A stretch of 64,000 bases of DNA from an uncultured Selenomonadaceae bacterium (GTDB lineage Bacteria > Bacillota > Negativicutes > Selenomonadales > Selenomonadaceae). The notes beneath the pieces are model-generated. The model was not told where the DNA came from. It saw only the letters and a list, made by a program, of their open reading frames with translations, and did not search any database. Numbering within the stretch: the stretch's first letter is position 1; each line of letters begins with the position of its first letter. Location: assembly GCA_905233135.1 (NCBI GenBank), contig CAJOCQ010000008.1, positions 22,858 through 86,857 of the forward strand, given 5' to 3'. Shown one piece after another: positions 1-9,147 of this stretch. Position numbers and translations under genes: made by a program.

Positions 1-1
1 T

Positions 2-3000
2 TATAATTATGCGGGCGGCGTCAAAATTTTGGCAAGCGCGGGCAATGATTATGTTTACACTGCAACAGATATTAATTACACTGTAAATAATTCTTACGGC
101 AACGTTACTGTTGACGCGGGCTTAGGCGATGATTTTATTTCAAATACTGACCCGAACGTTTCAATCAGCGGCGGCTACGGCAACGATACTGTTTATATTT
201 CCGGCGATAAAGGAAATATGACAATCAACGGCGGCGCGGGCAATGATTATATCGATAACGCCGTTGCACAGCATTTAGGCAGAATTTACCAATATTCTTA
301 CGGCGACGGTAACGACACTATCACAAATTATTATAACTACGATACAATTTCTATCGGCGGCTCAATAGCATACAACACTTTGACAAGCGGCGATAATATT
401 ATTGTAAGCATTGACAGCGCGGCGGGACAATCTTTAGCAGGCGGTACCGTTCAAGGCTCAATTACTTTGCTTGACGCAAAAAACAAAACTTTAAACTTTG
501 TCGGCGGAACTTTTAAAGGCGTTATCAGAAACAGCACTTCATATACAACAATTAAAGGCACTTCAGGCAATGACACTATTGTTAATTATGTAGGCAACGT
601 TAAAGTTTCTGCGGGCGGCGGCAATGATTCTATCGACAGTAATGTCGGCGACAAATGTACACTCGACGGCGGCGCAGGCAATGACACCATTAGCAATCTT
701 GCAGGCGACAGCGTTTCGGTTGTCGGCGGCGACGGCAACGACAGACTTTATAACAGCGGCAATAATGTTTCACTTTACGGCGGCGCAGGCGATGATTCAT
801 TTGGTAACAATTATACAGACGCTTTCATTTCGGGCGGCGCAGGCAATGATACTGTTTTACTTATTGGCGATAAAGGAAGTGTTACAGTAAACGGCGGCGC
901 GGGCAACGATTATATTAATAATTCTTCAACAAGTCACGTAGGCAAAATTTACCAATATGCTTCAGGCGACGGCTTGGACACTATCAGAAATTACGGCGCA
1001 GACGATATAATTTCTATCAGCGGTTCAACGAAGTATGACACTTTGACAAGCGGCAACGATATTAAAGTTAGCATTGGCAGCGGCTCCATTCTTTTAAAAG
1101 GCGCGAAGGGCAAAACTTTAAATATTAAGGGCTGCTCTTACGCAGGCAGTAATGTTTCAATTAACAACACTACAAGTCATACTACAGTTAAAGGCACTTC
1201 AGGCAATGACACTATTGTTAATTACGCAAGCAATGTCAAAATTTCTGCAAGCGGCGGCAACGATACTATTTACAACGGCAGCAATTATGTAACGATTGAC
1301 GCCGGCGCGGGCAACGATACCGTTTCCAACTTCGGCTATTATGTAACTATTGACGGCGGCGCGGGCGACGATTCTATTTATTCCTATTATCCCGACGCTT
1401 CAGTTTCAGGCGGCGCAGGCAACGATACTCTTTCATTTTTCGGCACCGCAACAAGTATTACCGTAAATGGCGGCGCGGGCAATGATTTAATCAATAATCA
1501 AGTTAAAAGTGAGGGCAAAATTTACCAATATGCTTCAGGCGACGGCTTGGACACTATCACAAATTACGGCGAAAACGATATAATTTCTATTGGCGGCGGT
1601 GCAAGTTATCGAACATTGACGAGCGGCAACGATATTGAAGTTAGCATTGGCAGCGGCTCCATTCTTTTAAGCGGCGCGAAGGGTACAGCTTTAAATATTT
1701 ATGGCGGCTCTTACGCAGGCGGCGGCAGCTCTTCAACAGGTCTTTCAGTCAACGGCAATGTTTTAATAGCGTCAAGTTCTTTCACGGGCAGTAGAATTTA
1801 TTTGGATGATTATGCTTCAAATGTTACGAATGTTAATGCTTCCGCAGTTTCGCAAGGAGTTTTTATCTACGGTACAGAGGCAAATAATTATATAAGAGGC
1901 GGTAAGGGCGCAGATACTATCGACGCCGATTACGGCAACGATACACTTTGGGGCGGCAACGGCGCGGATATTTTTATTTATTCAAAGGGCAACGATATTA
2001 TTACAGATTATGAAAGCGTTGACGCCATTATGATGGCAAGCGGCTCAATTAAAAGCTCTTCAATCAAAGGCTCCAATGTTATCTTGAATATCAGCAACGG
2101 CGGGCATATTACCGTTAGCGGCGGCAAAGGTAAAGTAATTTCAATAATGAAAACCAACGGCGACAAAGATTATTATTATTATGGTTTTTATGATTATTAC
2201 AGCATAAATTCCGCGCAGAGTGAAATAACGCTTAATTCAAATTTGAATACTACGCTTTATTCAAGTTATTATCCCGATTCCGTTAAAGAAATCGACGGCT
2301 CCAAAACTTCAAAGTCAATAGCTATTTTAGGCAATGCTCAAAATAACACAATCAACGGCGGCAAAGGCAGCAATATTATTTACGGCTTCGGCGGCGATGA
2401 TTGGCTTTTCGGCAACGCGGGCAACGATTTAATAAACGGCGGCACGGACAACGATTCACTTTACGGCGGCGACGGCAATGATACGCTTTACGGCTACGAC
2501 GGCAACGATTATCTTTTCGGCGGCGCAGGCAATGATAAACTTTACGGCGACGCGGGTAATGATACGCTTTACGGCAGTTTAGGTAACGATACACTTTACG
2601 GCGGCGCAGGCAACGATATTTTCGTTTTCAGCTATGCTTACGGCAAGGACGTTATTGCAGATTTTGAAAGCGGCGATAAAATTTCGCTCGCTTCAAGTTC
2701 TGTTTCTTCAGCTTCGTTTAACGGCTCGGATATGGTTTTCACAGTCAAGCCTACAATTAGCGGTTCAAGCAGCAGCAGTAATTTGACTGTTAAAAGTGTT
2801 AAAGACCAAGAAATTTCTATAGGCAGTTCCATTTACTACAACTATTTAACTTACAATTCTGCAAAAACTTATGTAACGCTTGGCTCCAGTTTTAAAGGCA
2901 CTTTGAAGGCGTCAGATTACGATTCAAAAGTTACATTTATTGACACTCAACAAAATAAAAATAACCTTAAAATTATCGGCAATTCCAACAACAATACAAT

Positions 3001-5254
3001 CTACACGGGCAGCGGCAAAGTTACAGTTGACGGCGGCGCAGGCAATGATTTAATTTGGAGCGGCGGCGGCAACGATTCACTTTACGGCGGCGCGGGTAAT
3101 GACGTTCTTTACGGCAACAGCGGCAACAATACTTTGACGGGCGGCGCAGGCAATGATACTTTCGTTTTCTCGACGTACACCAAAAAAGACGTTGTAACAG
3201 ATTTTGCAGACGGCGATAAAATTTCTCTGCGCAGCGGCTTTATTGATTCTGCTTCGCTTAGCGGCTCGGATATGATTTTTAAAATTTACAAAGGCGGCAC
3301 TTTCACAATCAAAAACGGCAAGAATAAAGAAATTGCTATTGGCGACAATATTTACTACAACAATTTAATTTACAATTCAAGCAAGACAAGATTAGCTCTC
3401 AACCCTAATTCCAGTACTTTGCTTTCAGGCGATTATGCTTCTTCGGTAGTAACAATTACTGCTGCAGGTTGGGGGAAAAATTTCAATATTTACGGCAACG
3501 CCAAAAACAACGTCATTTACGGCGGCTTGGGAGCTGACCAACTTTACGGCAACGACGGCAACGATACAATTTCAGGCAACGCAGGCAACGATATTCTTTC
3601 AGGCGGCAATGGTAATGACAGCTTGAACGGCGGCACGGGTAATGATTTATTGGACGGCTACAGCGGTAACGATACCTTGACGGGCGGCGCAGGCAACGAC
3701 ACTTTCAGATATTACAACGGCGAAGGCAATGACGTTATTACTGATTATGTTGCAGGCGAAGACCAAGTTTCTATTAACTGTGCCTCAAATATTATTCTCT
3801 ACTCTTCAGTTTCAGGCAGTGATTTAGTTATTAGAGTCGGCAGAGGTTATTTGACTGTCAAAAACGGCAAAGATAAAGAAATTTCGGCAGGCGACAAAAT
3901 TTTCTATAATGACTTCCTTTACAATTCAAAGAAAACAGCAGTAACAATCGGCGCGGGATTCAGCGGCACTTTGAACGCGGCAGATTATGCTTCTTCGGTA
4001 GTAAATATTAATGGTTATGGCATAACAAACAATCTCATAATGAACGGCAATGCTAAAGATAATGTAATTTTGAGCAGCTATGGCAACGATTCACTGAACG
4101 GCGGCGCAGGCAACGATAAAATTTACAGTTACGGGGGCAACGATAAACTTTACGGCAACTCAGGCAATGATCTCCTTTACGGCGACTCCGGCAACGATAC
4201 ACTTGCAGGTGGCGACGGCAATGACACCTTGAACGGCGGCGCGGGCAATGATTTCTTGGATGGCGACAGTGGTAACGATACACTTGTTGGCGGCAACGGC
4301 AACGATACTTTCAGATATTACAACGGCGAAGGTAATGACGTCATTACAGATTATGTTTCAGGCGAAGATATAATTTCTATCGTAGCTGCTGCAAGTGTTA
4401 CCGCCTCTCCTTCGCTTTCAGGCAGTGATGTTGTTATTAAAGTAGGCAAAGGCTCTTTGACTGTCAAAAACGGCAAGAATAAAGAAATTAGCGTCAACGA
4501 TAATATTTACTACAACAATTTAATTTACAATTCAAAGAAAACTGAAGTAACGCTCGGCGCGGGATTCAGCGGCTCTCTTAGCTCTTCCGATTACGCCTCC
4601 ACCGTTACAAAAGTTGACGCAAGCAACGTAACAAGCAATATCCACATATCAGCCGGCGTAAATGTTACAAGTATAATTGGCGGCAACGGTAACGATAATA
4701 TTGCAAACGGTACTAACAAGAGCGTATATCTTGACGGCAAAGCGGGCAATGACAGGTTGCAAGGTTATCCCGGCAAAGATACAATTTTAGGCGGCGACGG
4801 CAACGATACACTTTACGGCGGTTACGGTAATGACACTTTGACGGGCGGCAACGGCAAAGATATTTTCTACGACGATTACGGCGGCAATGACGTTATTACA
4901 GATTATACCGCAGGGCAGGATACTATTAAATTTTCGCACGAAATTACAGGTACAATTTATTCAAACACCGATGTTACTTTCCGTACTTCGGTTGGAAGTT
5001 TCACTGTCAAAAACGGCAAGGGCAAAAAAATTACAATTACCGATTCAAGCGGCAAAACTTCTACCAAAACTTATACAAACGGCGTAAGCGCACGCACGCT
5101 TGATTTGTTGGAAGATAATAACTTTATCACTGACGATACAAACTTGGATTCAATTACCGAGCAAAAATTCTCTGTTACCGAAATTCAAAATTATAATTCT
5201 GATACTTTCGCGCAGGATTCGACGCTCTTAACCTTTGCAAAAGATAAAAAATAA
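2..5254 (+). CDS. RTX-type calcium-binding repeat protein, 5' end outside the window
   Basis: The frame is open from base 2, so the gene starts upstream and only the last 1750 residues are seen. An internal TTG at 29 is not a start. The protein is almost entirely glycine/aspartate nonapeptides of the GGxGxDxxx type, which in RTX proteins bind calcium as a parallel beta-roll after export. Two module types follow each other. Three early modules carry an IYQY..GDG.DTI motif (near bases 280, 945 and 1518). Six later modules carry classical nonapeptide runs ending in F.F..G.DVI.DF..GD.I (near 1969, 2617, 3160, 3703, 4306 and 4861), each followed by a conserved TVKNGK-KEI linker. The C-terminus (DNNFITDD...SIT) resembles that of the other giant protein in this window and is a candidate type I secretion signal. 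No ABC exporter, adaptor or TolC gene is nearby. A surface or secreted role is likely; adhesin, S-layer-like or enzyme carrier cannot be told apart. Confidence 0.85.
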   Translation, partial: YNYAGGVKILASAGNDYVYTATDINYTVNNSYGNVTVDAGLGDDFISNTDPNVSISGGYGNDTVYISGDKGNMTINGGAGNDYIDNAVAQHLGRIYQYSYGDGNDTITNYYNYDTISIGGSIAYNTLTSGDNIIVSIDSAAGQSLAGGTVQGSITLLDAKNKTLNFVGGTFKGVIRNSTSYTTIKGTSGNDTIVNYVGNVKVSAGGGNDSIDSNVGDKCTLDGGAGNDTISNLAGDSVSVVGGDGNDRLYNSGNNVSLYGGAGDDSFGNNYTDAFISGGAGNDTVLLIGDKGSVTVNGGAGNDYINNSSTSHVGKIYQYASGDGLDTIRNYGADDIISISGSTKYDTLTSGNDIKVSIGSGSILLKGAKGKTLNIKGCSYAGSNVSINNTTSHTTVKGTSGNDTIVNYASNVKISASGGNDTIYNGSNYVTIDAGAGNDTVSNFGYYVTIDGGAGDDSIYSYYPDASVSGGAGNDTLSFFGTATSITVNGGAGNDLINNQVKSEGKIYQYASGDGLDTITNYGENDIISIGGGASYRTLTSGNDIEVSIGSGSILLSGAKGTALNIYGGSYAGGGSSSTGLSVNGNVLIASSSFTGSRIYLDDYASNVTNVNASAVSQGVFIYGTEANNYIRGGKGADTIDADYGNDTLWGGNGADIFIYSKGNDIITDYESVDAIMMASGSIKSSSIKGSNVILNISNGGHITVSGGKGKVISIMKTNGDKDYYYYGFYDYYSINSAQSEITLNSNLNTTLYSSYYPDSVKEIDGSKTSKSIAILGNAQNNTINGGKGSNIIYGFGGDDWLFGNAGNDLINGGTDNDSLYGGDGNDTLYGYDGNDYLFGGAGNDKLYGDAGNDTLYGSLGNDTLYGGAGNDIFVFSYAYGKDVIADFESGDKISLASSSVSSASFNGSDMVFTVKPTISGSSSSSNLTVKSVKDQEISIGSSIYYNYLTYNSAKTYVTLGSSFKGTLKASDYDSKVTFIDTQQNKNNLKIIGNSNNNTIYTGSGKVTVDGGAGNDLIWSGGGNDSLYGGAGNDVLYGNSGNNTLTGGAGNDTFVFSTYTKKDVVTDFADGDKISLRSGFIDSASLSGSDMIFKIYKGGTFTIKNGKNKEIAIGDNIYYNNLIYNSSKTRLALNPNSSTLLSGDYASSVVTITAAGWGKNFNIYGNAKNNVIYGGLGADQLYGNDGNDTISGNAGNDILSGGNGNDSLNGGTGNDLLDGYSGNDTLTGGAGNDTFRYYNGEGNDVITDYVAGEDQVSINCASNIILYSSVSGSDLVIRVGRGYLTVKNGKDKEISAGDKIFYNDFLYNSKKTAVTIGAGFSGTLNAADYASSVVNINGYGITNNLIMNGNAKDNVILSSYGNDSLNGGAGNDKIYSYGGNDKLYGNSGNDLLYGDSGNDTLAGGDGNDTLNGGAGNDFLDGDSGNDTLVGGNGNDTFRYYNGEGNDVITDYVSGEDIISIVAAASVTASPSLSGSDVVIKVGKGSLTVKNGKNKEISVNDNIYYNNLIYNSKKTEVTLGAGFSGSLSSSDYASTVTKVDASNVTSNIHISAGVNVTSIIGGNGNDNIANGTNKSVYLDGKAGNDRLQGYPGKDTILGGDGNDTLYGGYGNDTLTGGNGKDIFYDDYGGNDVITDYTAGQDTIKFSHEITGTIYSNTDVTFRTSVGSFTVKNGKGKKITITDSSGKTSTKTYTNGVSARTLDLLEDNNFITDDTNLDSITEQKFSVTEIQNYNSDTFAQDSTLLTFAKDKK

Positions 5255-5330
5255 GTTTAGCACTTTTTATTTCTAAAAAATATTTTTTAAATGTACTTTT
5301 TTTTTTTCAAAAGCAAAAATTTTTATAATT

Positions 5331-5507
5331 TAAATGTGGTTTTTCTTTCTTTGAAAAGAAAGAAAAGCCACCTAAAAGAAAGAAACTTTTCGCCCGTCAG
5401 GGCCGCTCGGTTTCTGTACGCACTTAGTAACAGGCGGTCCCCTTTGGGGCCTCTACTTTTTCTCACGCTCCAACAAAAGGCAAGGCTGCGGCTTTAATGA
5501 CGGGCGG
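5331..5507 (+). repeat. Dispersed structured repeat, type I, copy A
   Basis: First of five copies. A hairpin of TTTCTTTC/GAAAGAAA type (5336-5371) is followed by a GC-rich core (5391-5507) opening with CGCCCGTCAGGGCCGC and closing with GACGGGCGG. An inner hairpin CCCCTTTGGGG sits in the middle. A degenerate extra start (TTAAATGTACTTTT) precedes it at about 5287. It lies between the RTX gene and ilvE. No coding frame is conserved between copies. Confidence 0.8.
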
Positions 5508-5558
5508 TTATTACCGGCATTGACGGGTTGCAGTTATAATGCAGCAAACAAGAAATTT

Positions 5559-5575
5559 TCGCGCGTCCTGCGCGA
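5559..5575. repeat. Short palindrome with GTCCT loop
   Basis: TCGCGC-GTCCT-GCGCGA is a perfect 6-bp stem with a GTCCT loop. The same loop sits in other GC palindromes of this window (5582-5604, about 58000-58015, and in reverse near 40078). Confidence 0.6.
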
Positions 5576-5581
5576 GGGTAC

Positions 5582-5610
5582 GAGGCGCACGTCCTGTGCG
5601 CCTCTTTTGT
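5582..5610 (+). terminator. Probable Rho-independent terminator (GTCCT-loop hairpin)
   Basis: GAGGCGCAC and GTGCGCCTC form a perfect 9-bp stem around a GTCCT loop and are followed by TTTTGTTTTT. It is the first good terminator on the plus strand after the RTX gene, about 330 bases downstream of its stop. Bases 5611-5768 show nothing else recognisable. Confidence 0.6.
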
Positions 5611-5768
5611 TTTTACTTCAACAAGTGCAAACATCGATTTAAAAGCATCAAATTTCAACGCTACGTGCCTTTCAAACTTTTTTTGATACTTTGTACCTAA
5701 AAAATATTAGCCCCGCAAATTTTCAATTTTCGGCGTTTTCAGGGCAAATTAATTTCTGCTTTAAAAAC

Positions 5769-5797
5769 TTGACAGCGTAAATTTGTAGAAATAAAAT
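5769..5797 (+). promoter_or_regulatory. Promoter of ilvE
   Basis: TTGACA (5769-5774), a 17-base spacer and TAAAAT (5792-5797). The same -35/-10 pair with 17-base spacing precedes leuA and the FliD-like gene. No T-box or attenuator-like leader fits in the short distance to the start. Confidence 0.65.
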
Positions 5798-5828
5798 TAA
5801 TGTTATACTAAATTTGGAGATGATTTTT

Positions 5829-6896
5829 TTGGAAATCAGATTTGAAGAAACAAAAACTCTTAAAGCAAAACCCGACGTTTCAAAAATTGGCTTCGGTACA
5901 CATTTTACCGATTATATGTTTGAAATGGATTACACGCCCGCCGAAGGTTGGCACGACCCGCGCATTGTTCCTTTTCGGGATATTACGATTAGCCCTGCGA
6001 ATACAACTTTGCATTACGGGCAAGCGATTTTTGACGGCTTGAAGGCGTACAAGCACGGCGATAAACCCGTTATTTTCCGTGCGAGTGACCATATGCGTCG
6101 CGTCAATGTTTCCGCAAAAATTCTTGATATTCCCGAAGTTCCTTTCGACGTTGCATTGGCGGGCTTGAAAAAATTAATTTCAATCGAAAAGGATTGGATA
6201 CCGACAGGCAAGGGGCAAAGTTTGTATATTCGCCCGTTCATTTTTGCTAACGATAATTATTTGGGCGTCAACGTCAGCAAGCGTTACAAATTCTTGATAA
6301 TTCTTTCACCTGTTGCCGCTTACTACGCGCACGGCTTCGCGCCCGTAAAAATTATGGTTGAAGATAAATATGTTCGCGCAGTACGCGGCGGCTTGGGCGC
6401 GGCGAAAACTCCCGCAAATTACGCGGCAAGCTTGCACGCGGGATTGGTTGCGCACGAGAAAAATTATGACCAAGTTTTGTGGCTTGACGGCGTAGAAAGA
6501 AAATATATCGAAGAAGTCGGCTCGATGAATATTCTGTTCAAGATTAACGGCGAAGTTATCACGCCTTCGCCGAAATTGCAAACTTCGATTCTTGACGGCA
6601 TAACTCATCGTACAGTTTTAGAAATTGCGAAAGATTGGGGAATCCCTGCGACTGAGCGCAAAATTTCAATCGACGAAATTATTAAAGCTTACGAAGACGG
6701 CACATTGGAAGAAGTTTTCGGCAGCGGCACTGCGGCTGTTATTTCGCCTGTCGGCGTTCTCGAATACAAAGGCAAAGAGTACGTTATTAACGGCGGCAAA
6801 ATTGGCGAATTTACGCAGAAAATGTACGATTATATTGAAGGCATTCATATGGGCGAAGTTGAAGACAAATTCGGCTACATTGAATTTGCTGAATAG
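5829..6896 (+). CDS. ilvE: Branched-chain amino-acid aminotransferase
   Basis: PLP enzyme (fold type IV) that moves an amino group between glutamate and the keto acids of valine, leucine and isoleucine in the cytoplasm. The sequence shows the family landmarks in order: GWHDPR, LHYGQAIFDGLKAY, SLYIRPF, then GLGAAKTPANYAAS, whose lysine (about residue 193) should be the PLP Schiff-base lysine, and YIEEVGSMN. I chose the TTG at 5829 because GGAG lies at 5816-5819 with nine bases between. An in-frame ATG at 5820 touches that site and a TTG at 5814 lies before it. That gives 355 residues, normal for the family. The gene has its own promoter and terminator, so it is probably monocistronic. leuA lies elsewhere in the window. 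Confidence 0.93.
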   Translation: MEIRFEETKTLKAKPDVSKIGFGTHFTDYMFEMDYTPAEGWHDPRIVPFRDITISPANTTLHYGQAIFDGLKAYKHGDKPVIFRASDHMRRVNVSAKILDIPEVPFDVALAGLKKLISIEKDWIPTGKGQSLYIRPFIFANDNYLGVNVSKRYKFLIILSPVAAYYAHGFAPVKIMVEDKYVRAVRGGLGAAKTPANYAASLHAGLVAHEKNYDQVLWLDGVERKYIEEVGSMNILFKINGEVITPSPKLQTSILDGITHRTVLEIAKDWGIPATERKISIDEIIKAYEDGTLEEVFGSGTAAVISPVGVLEYKGKEYVINGGKIGEFTQKMYDYIEGIHMGEVEDKFGYIEFAE

Positions 6897-6912
6897 GTTT
6901 TAGGTGTCAGGT

Positions 6913-6954
6913 GTTAGGGATTAGGGATTTTTCCCTATTCCCTAACCTTTTTTG
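6913..6954 (+). terminator. Terminator of ilvE built from heptamer words
   Basis: GTTAGGGATTAGGGA pairs with TCCCTATTCCCTAAC (one mismatch over 15 bp) around a four-base loop, followed by CCTTTTTTTG. The stem is made of TTAGGGA/TAGGGA words, like several other intergenic hairpins here. Confidence 0.85.
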
Positions 6955-6972
6955 TTGAAAGGAGAAAATTTT

Positions 6973-7947
6973 TTGAAATATTTTTTTGCAGTGTTGGCGG
7001 CGATAATTTTAATTTGCAATTCGGCGGCGGAGGCGAAATATAAATTTCCTGCGCCGAATCTTTCAACCGAATTTGATTCAATGGATTTTGCGCCGCTTTA
7101 TCCGACATATTCTTGGGAGCCCTTGCCGAATACTGAATTTTATTTAGTGCAGGTTTTAAATTCTGAAGGCGCGGTAATTCGTGAAATGTTGAATACGGAA
7201 AGTTTAAACCGCGTTACAGATGGGCAAGCGTTTAATGAAGTTGGGAATTTTTATTGGCGCGTATGTGTCGTTGACAAAAACAAAAAGCAACTTAGCGAAT
7301 GGTCCGAAAAAAAATTAATCAGCGTAACTGCGCCCGTAACATTTGCGGCACTCGGCGACAGCATCACGCACGGCGGAGCGAATTTTATTCCTGCAAGTCA
7401 GCTTGCTTGCCAATGGGAAACTTTTTGCTACTTGAAAATAAAAAATATCGGGCGCAGCGGCGATACAACCGCAATGTTGATTGAACGTTTTGAACGGGAC
7501 GTGTTGCCTTTTCAGCCGAAACTTTTGCTGATAATGGGCGGCGTCAATGACATTCGAGAAGGTGCGCAGGCTGAAGCCGTTATCAAAAATCTTGAAACAT
7601 TGCGCGAAAAATGTACCGCAAATAATATAATTCCTGTGTTCTGCACGCTTACGCCGATGAATGAAGAAATTATGACGCGGCGCGGTATTCCTTTCAAAAA
7701 AAGTTGGAAGGCTGAACGCGCTAAAATTAATAATTGGATTTTGAAAAACGGCGGCGTTGACGTTTCAAAGTGGCTTGAAGACAGCGGCGAACTTCGCGCA
7801 GATTTTACGCCCGACGGCTTGCATCCCGATTTGCGCGGCAAAATGGCTATCGGTAATGCTGTAGGAAATTTTTTACGGGCAAATTGGTTTAATTTTATTA
7901 CGGGCGAAGAGATAAAGGAGTGGGATTTTGTACGAGCTGACGGTTAA
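6973..7947 (+). CDS. Secreted SGNH/GDSL-family hydrolase with N-terminal beta-sandwich region
   Basis: 324 residues from the TTG at 6973, which has AAAGGAG at 6958-6964; upstream in-frame TTGs lie before this site. The N-terminus (KYFFAVLAAIILICNSAAEA) is a signal peptide. Residues about 30-115 look like a fibronectin-III-type domain (YSWEPLPNTEFYLVQVL, FYWRVCVVD). The rest is an SGNH esterase/lipase domain: GDSITHGG (nucleophile Ser), SGDT, GGVND and DGLHPDLRGK (Asp-His pair). Such enzymes remove acyl groups from glycans, peptidoglycan or lipids; the substrate cannot be read from the sequence. A longer paralogue with the same plan lies at 56177-57802. The 3' end overlaps queD by 20 bases, so they are cotranscribed. 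Confidence 0.85.
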   Translation: MKYFFAVLAAIILICNSAAEAKYKFPAPNLSTEFDSMDFAPLYPTYSWEPLPNTEFYLVQVLNSEGAVIREMLNTESLNRVTDGQAFNEVGNFYWRVCVVDKNKKQLSEWSEKKLISVTAPVTFAALGDSITHGGANFIPASQLACQWETFCYLKIKNIGRSGDTTAMLIERFERDVLPFQPKLLLIMGGVNDIREGAQAEAVIKNLETLREKCTANNIIPVFCTLTPMNEEIMTRRGIPFKKSWKAERAKINNWILKNGGVDVSKWLEDSGELRADFTPDGLHPDLRGKMAIGNAVGNFLRANWFNFITGEEIKEWDFVRADG

Positions 7948-8302
7948 ATCAGAATTTGAGGCGGCGCACTTTATAAAAAATTATCCCGGCAAGTGCGCGC
8001 GCCTGCACGGGCATAATTGGGTTGTTGAGGCTGTCGCGCAGGGTTCGCAGTTAAACGAATTGGGAATTTTGATTGACTTCAAAATTTTAAAGGCGGAATT
8101 GAATAAAATCCTTGACGAACTCGACCACCAATATTTGAACGAATTGGAAATGTTTTCAAAAAAAAATCCGACGGCTGAAAATCTTGCAAAAGAAATTTTT
8201 GAAAAATTATCAGTGTCGGAAATTTTTAGCGGTACAACAAAATTAACGGCGGTAAAAGTTTACGAGTCGCCGAAATCCTGCGTAACATATTACCCTGATT
8301 AA
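7928..8302 (+). CDS. queD: 6-carboxy-5,6,7,8-tetrahydropterin synthase (QueD/PTPS family)
   Basis: 124-residue member of the 6-pyruvoyl-tetrahydropterin synthase family. In bacteria it usually turns dihydroneopterin triphosphate into carboxytetrahydropterin on the path to queuosine. Zinc ligands are visible as His14, His27 and His29 (in AAHF and LHGHN). Cys23 in KCARLHGH is the likely catalytic cysteine, with Asp66-His67 and Glu113 as further active-site residues. The start is TTG at 7928 with GGAG about eight bases upstream, inside the end of the preceding hydrolase gene. No queC, queE or queF is seen here, so assignment to queuosine rather than another pterin rests on family knowledge only. 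Confidence 0.85.
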   Translation: MYELTVKSEFEAAHFIKNYPGKCARLHGHNWVVEAVAQGSQLNELGILIDFKILKAELNKILDELDHQYLNELEMFSKKNPTAENLAKEIFEKLSVSEIFSGTTKLTAVKVYESPKSCVTYYPD

Positions 8303-8342
8303 AAAAATTTTGAACTGTCCTAAAAACAAATAACAATAAAAA

Positions 8343-8375
8343 ACGGGCGGAGGATTTAACCTTCACCCGTTTTTA
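8343..8375. terminator. Bidirectional terminator between queD and the ChW gene
   Basis: ACGGGCGGAGG and CCTTCACCCGT form an 11-bp stem with one mismatch and one wobble around ATTTAA. An A-run lies on the left and a TTTTTATT run on the right, so it can end transcripts from both converging genes. Confidence 0.8.
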
Positions 8376-8384
8376 TTGTTAAAA

Positions 8385-9086
8385 TTAATAACGGTATCTG
8401 CCTCTGCCGCTGTAATAATCATCGTCTTCATAGCGGCTTGAACTGCGGCTACGGCGGTATCTATAATCGTCATCATCATCTTCATACCTTGAGGAACGGT
8501 GACGGCTGTAATGGTCGTCATCATCATCTTCATATCTTGAAGAACGGTGACGGCTGTATCTGTCGTCATCATATCTTGAACGAGTACTGCTTCTGGAATC
8601 GAAACGGCTGTTTTTGTCAACAAGTTGAATTTGAACAGCTTCAATTCTTCTGCTTTCGCCGACAGTGCCTGCTATTGCGCCGTTTTTAGCCCAATCCATC
8701 CAGCCAATTCCTTCAACGTGCGCACGGTAATAAATATCGTACTTGTTGGCGTAATCGCCGGTTAATTGGATTCTTATTGCTTCCATTCTCAAACTTCTGC
8801 CGGTAGTTCCTGCAACTTCGCCGGAACTTACCCAACTTTGCCAACCGCCTTCTTCGATATGTGCGCAATATTCAACCGCACTTCTTCTGCCGTTATCAAG
8901 GTTTATTACAAGAGCCTCAAGGCGTTTATTGTGTCCCGTAGTACCTGCAACTTCGCCGTCTGAAACTTCACGCATCCAGCCGTTATTTTCAACGTAAGCG
9001 CGATAACTTAAACGCGGTGCGGCGGCTGCAATGGTAAACTGCGCGATTATTAATACTGCAAAAAGTGCCATAAAAATTTTTCGCAT
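8385..9086 (-). CDS. Secreted ChW-repeat protein with charged Arg/Tyr/Asp-rich tail
   Basis: 233 residues with a clear signal peptide (1-23, ending AAAA). Three clostridial hydrophobic-W (ChW) repeats follow, each with GW...GE/AIAGTxGxxxRxEAxxIxL; the GW pairs are at residues 36, 81 and 128. ChW repeats are found in secreted and surface proteins of Firmicutes and are thought to bind cell-wall or extracellular partners. The last 70 residues form an imperfect repeat of (R)YSRHRSSRYEDDDDD type, rich in Arg, Ser, Tyr and Asp, ending GRGRYRY; it is probably disordered. Strong RBS AAAGGAGG. It lies just downstream of tRNA-Pro and may be read through from it. Confidence 0.85.
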   Translation of the reverse strand: MRKIFMALFAVLIIAQFTIAAAAPRLSYRAYVENNGWMREVSDGEVAGTTGHNKRLEALVINLDNGRRSAVEYCAHIEEGGWQSWVSSGEVAGTTGRSLRMEAIRIQLTGDYANKYDIYYRAHVEGIGWMDWAKNGAIAGTVGESRRIEAVQIQLVDKNSRFDSRSSTRSRYDDDRYSRHRSSRYEDDDDDHYSRHRSSRYEDDDDDYRYRRSRSSSRYEDDDYYSGRGRYRY

Positions 9087-9147
9087 ATCAATCAGCCTCC
9101 TTTACTTTAATTTATTTTTATTTAATATTTTAAATTTGCAAAAAAAA

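Noticed and set aside
2376..4283. Minus-strand open frames rich in Arg/Cys/His inside the first RTX gene
   Set aside because: They are mirror images of the repeated GGxGND codons and have no RBS or conservation of their own.
1..5254. CRISPR-like regular repeats in RTX DNA
   Set aside because: The repeats are protein-coding in one frame with variable lengths; no constant repeat/unique spacer pattern.
5507..5768. A small gene between copy A and ilvE
   Set aside because: No frame with an RBS is found; only hairpins and A/T-rich sequence.
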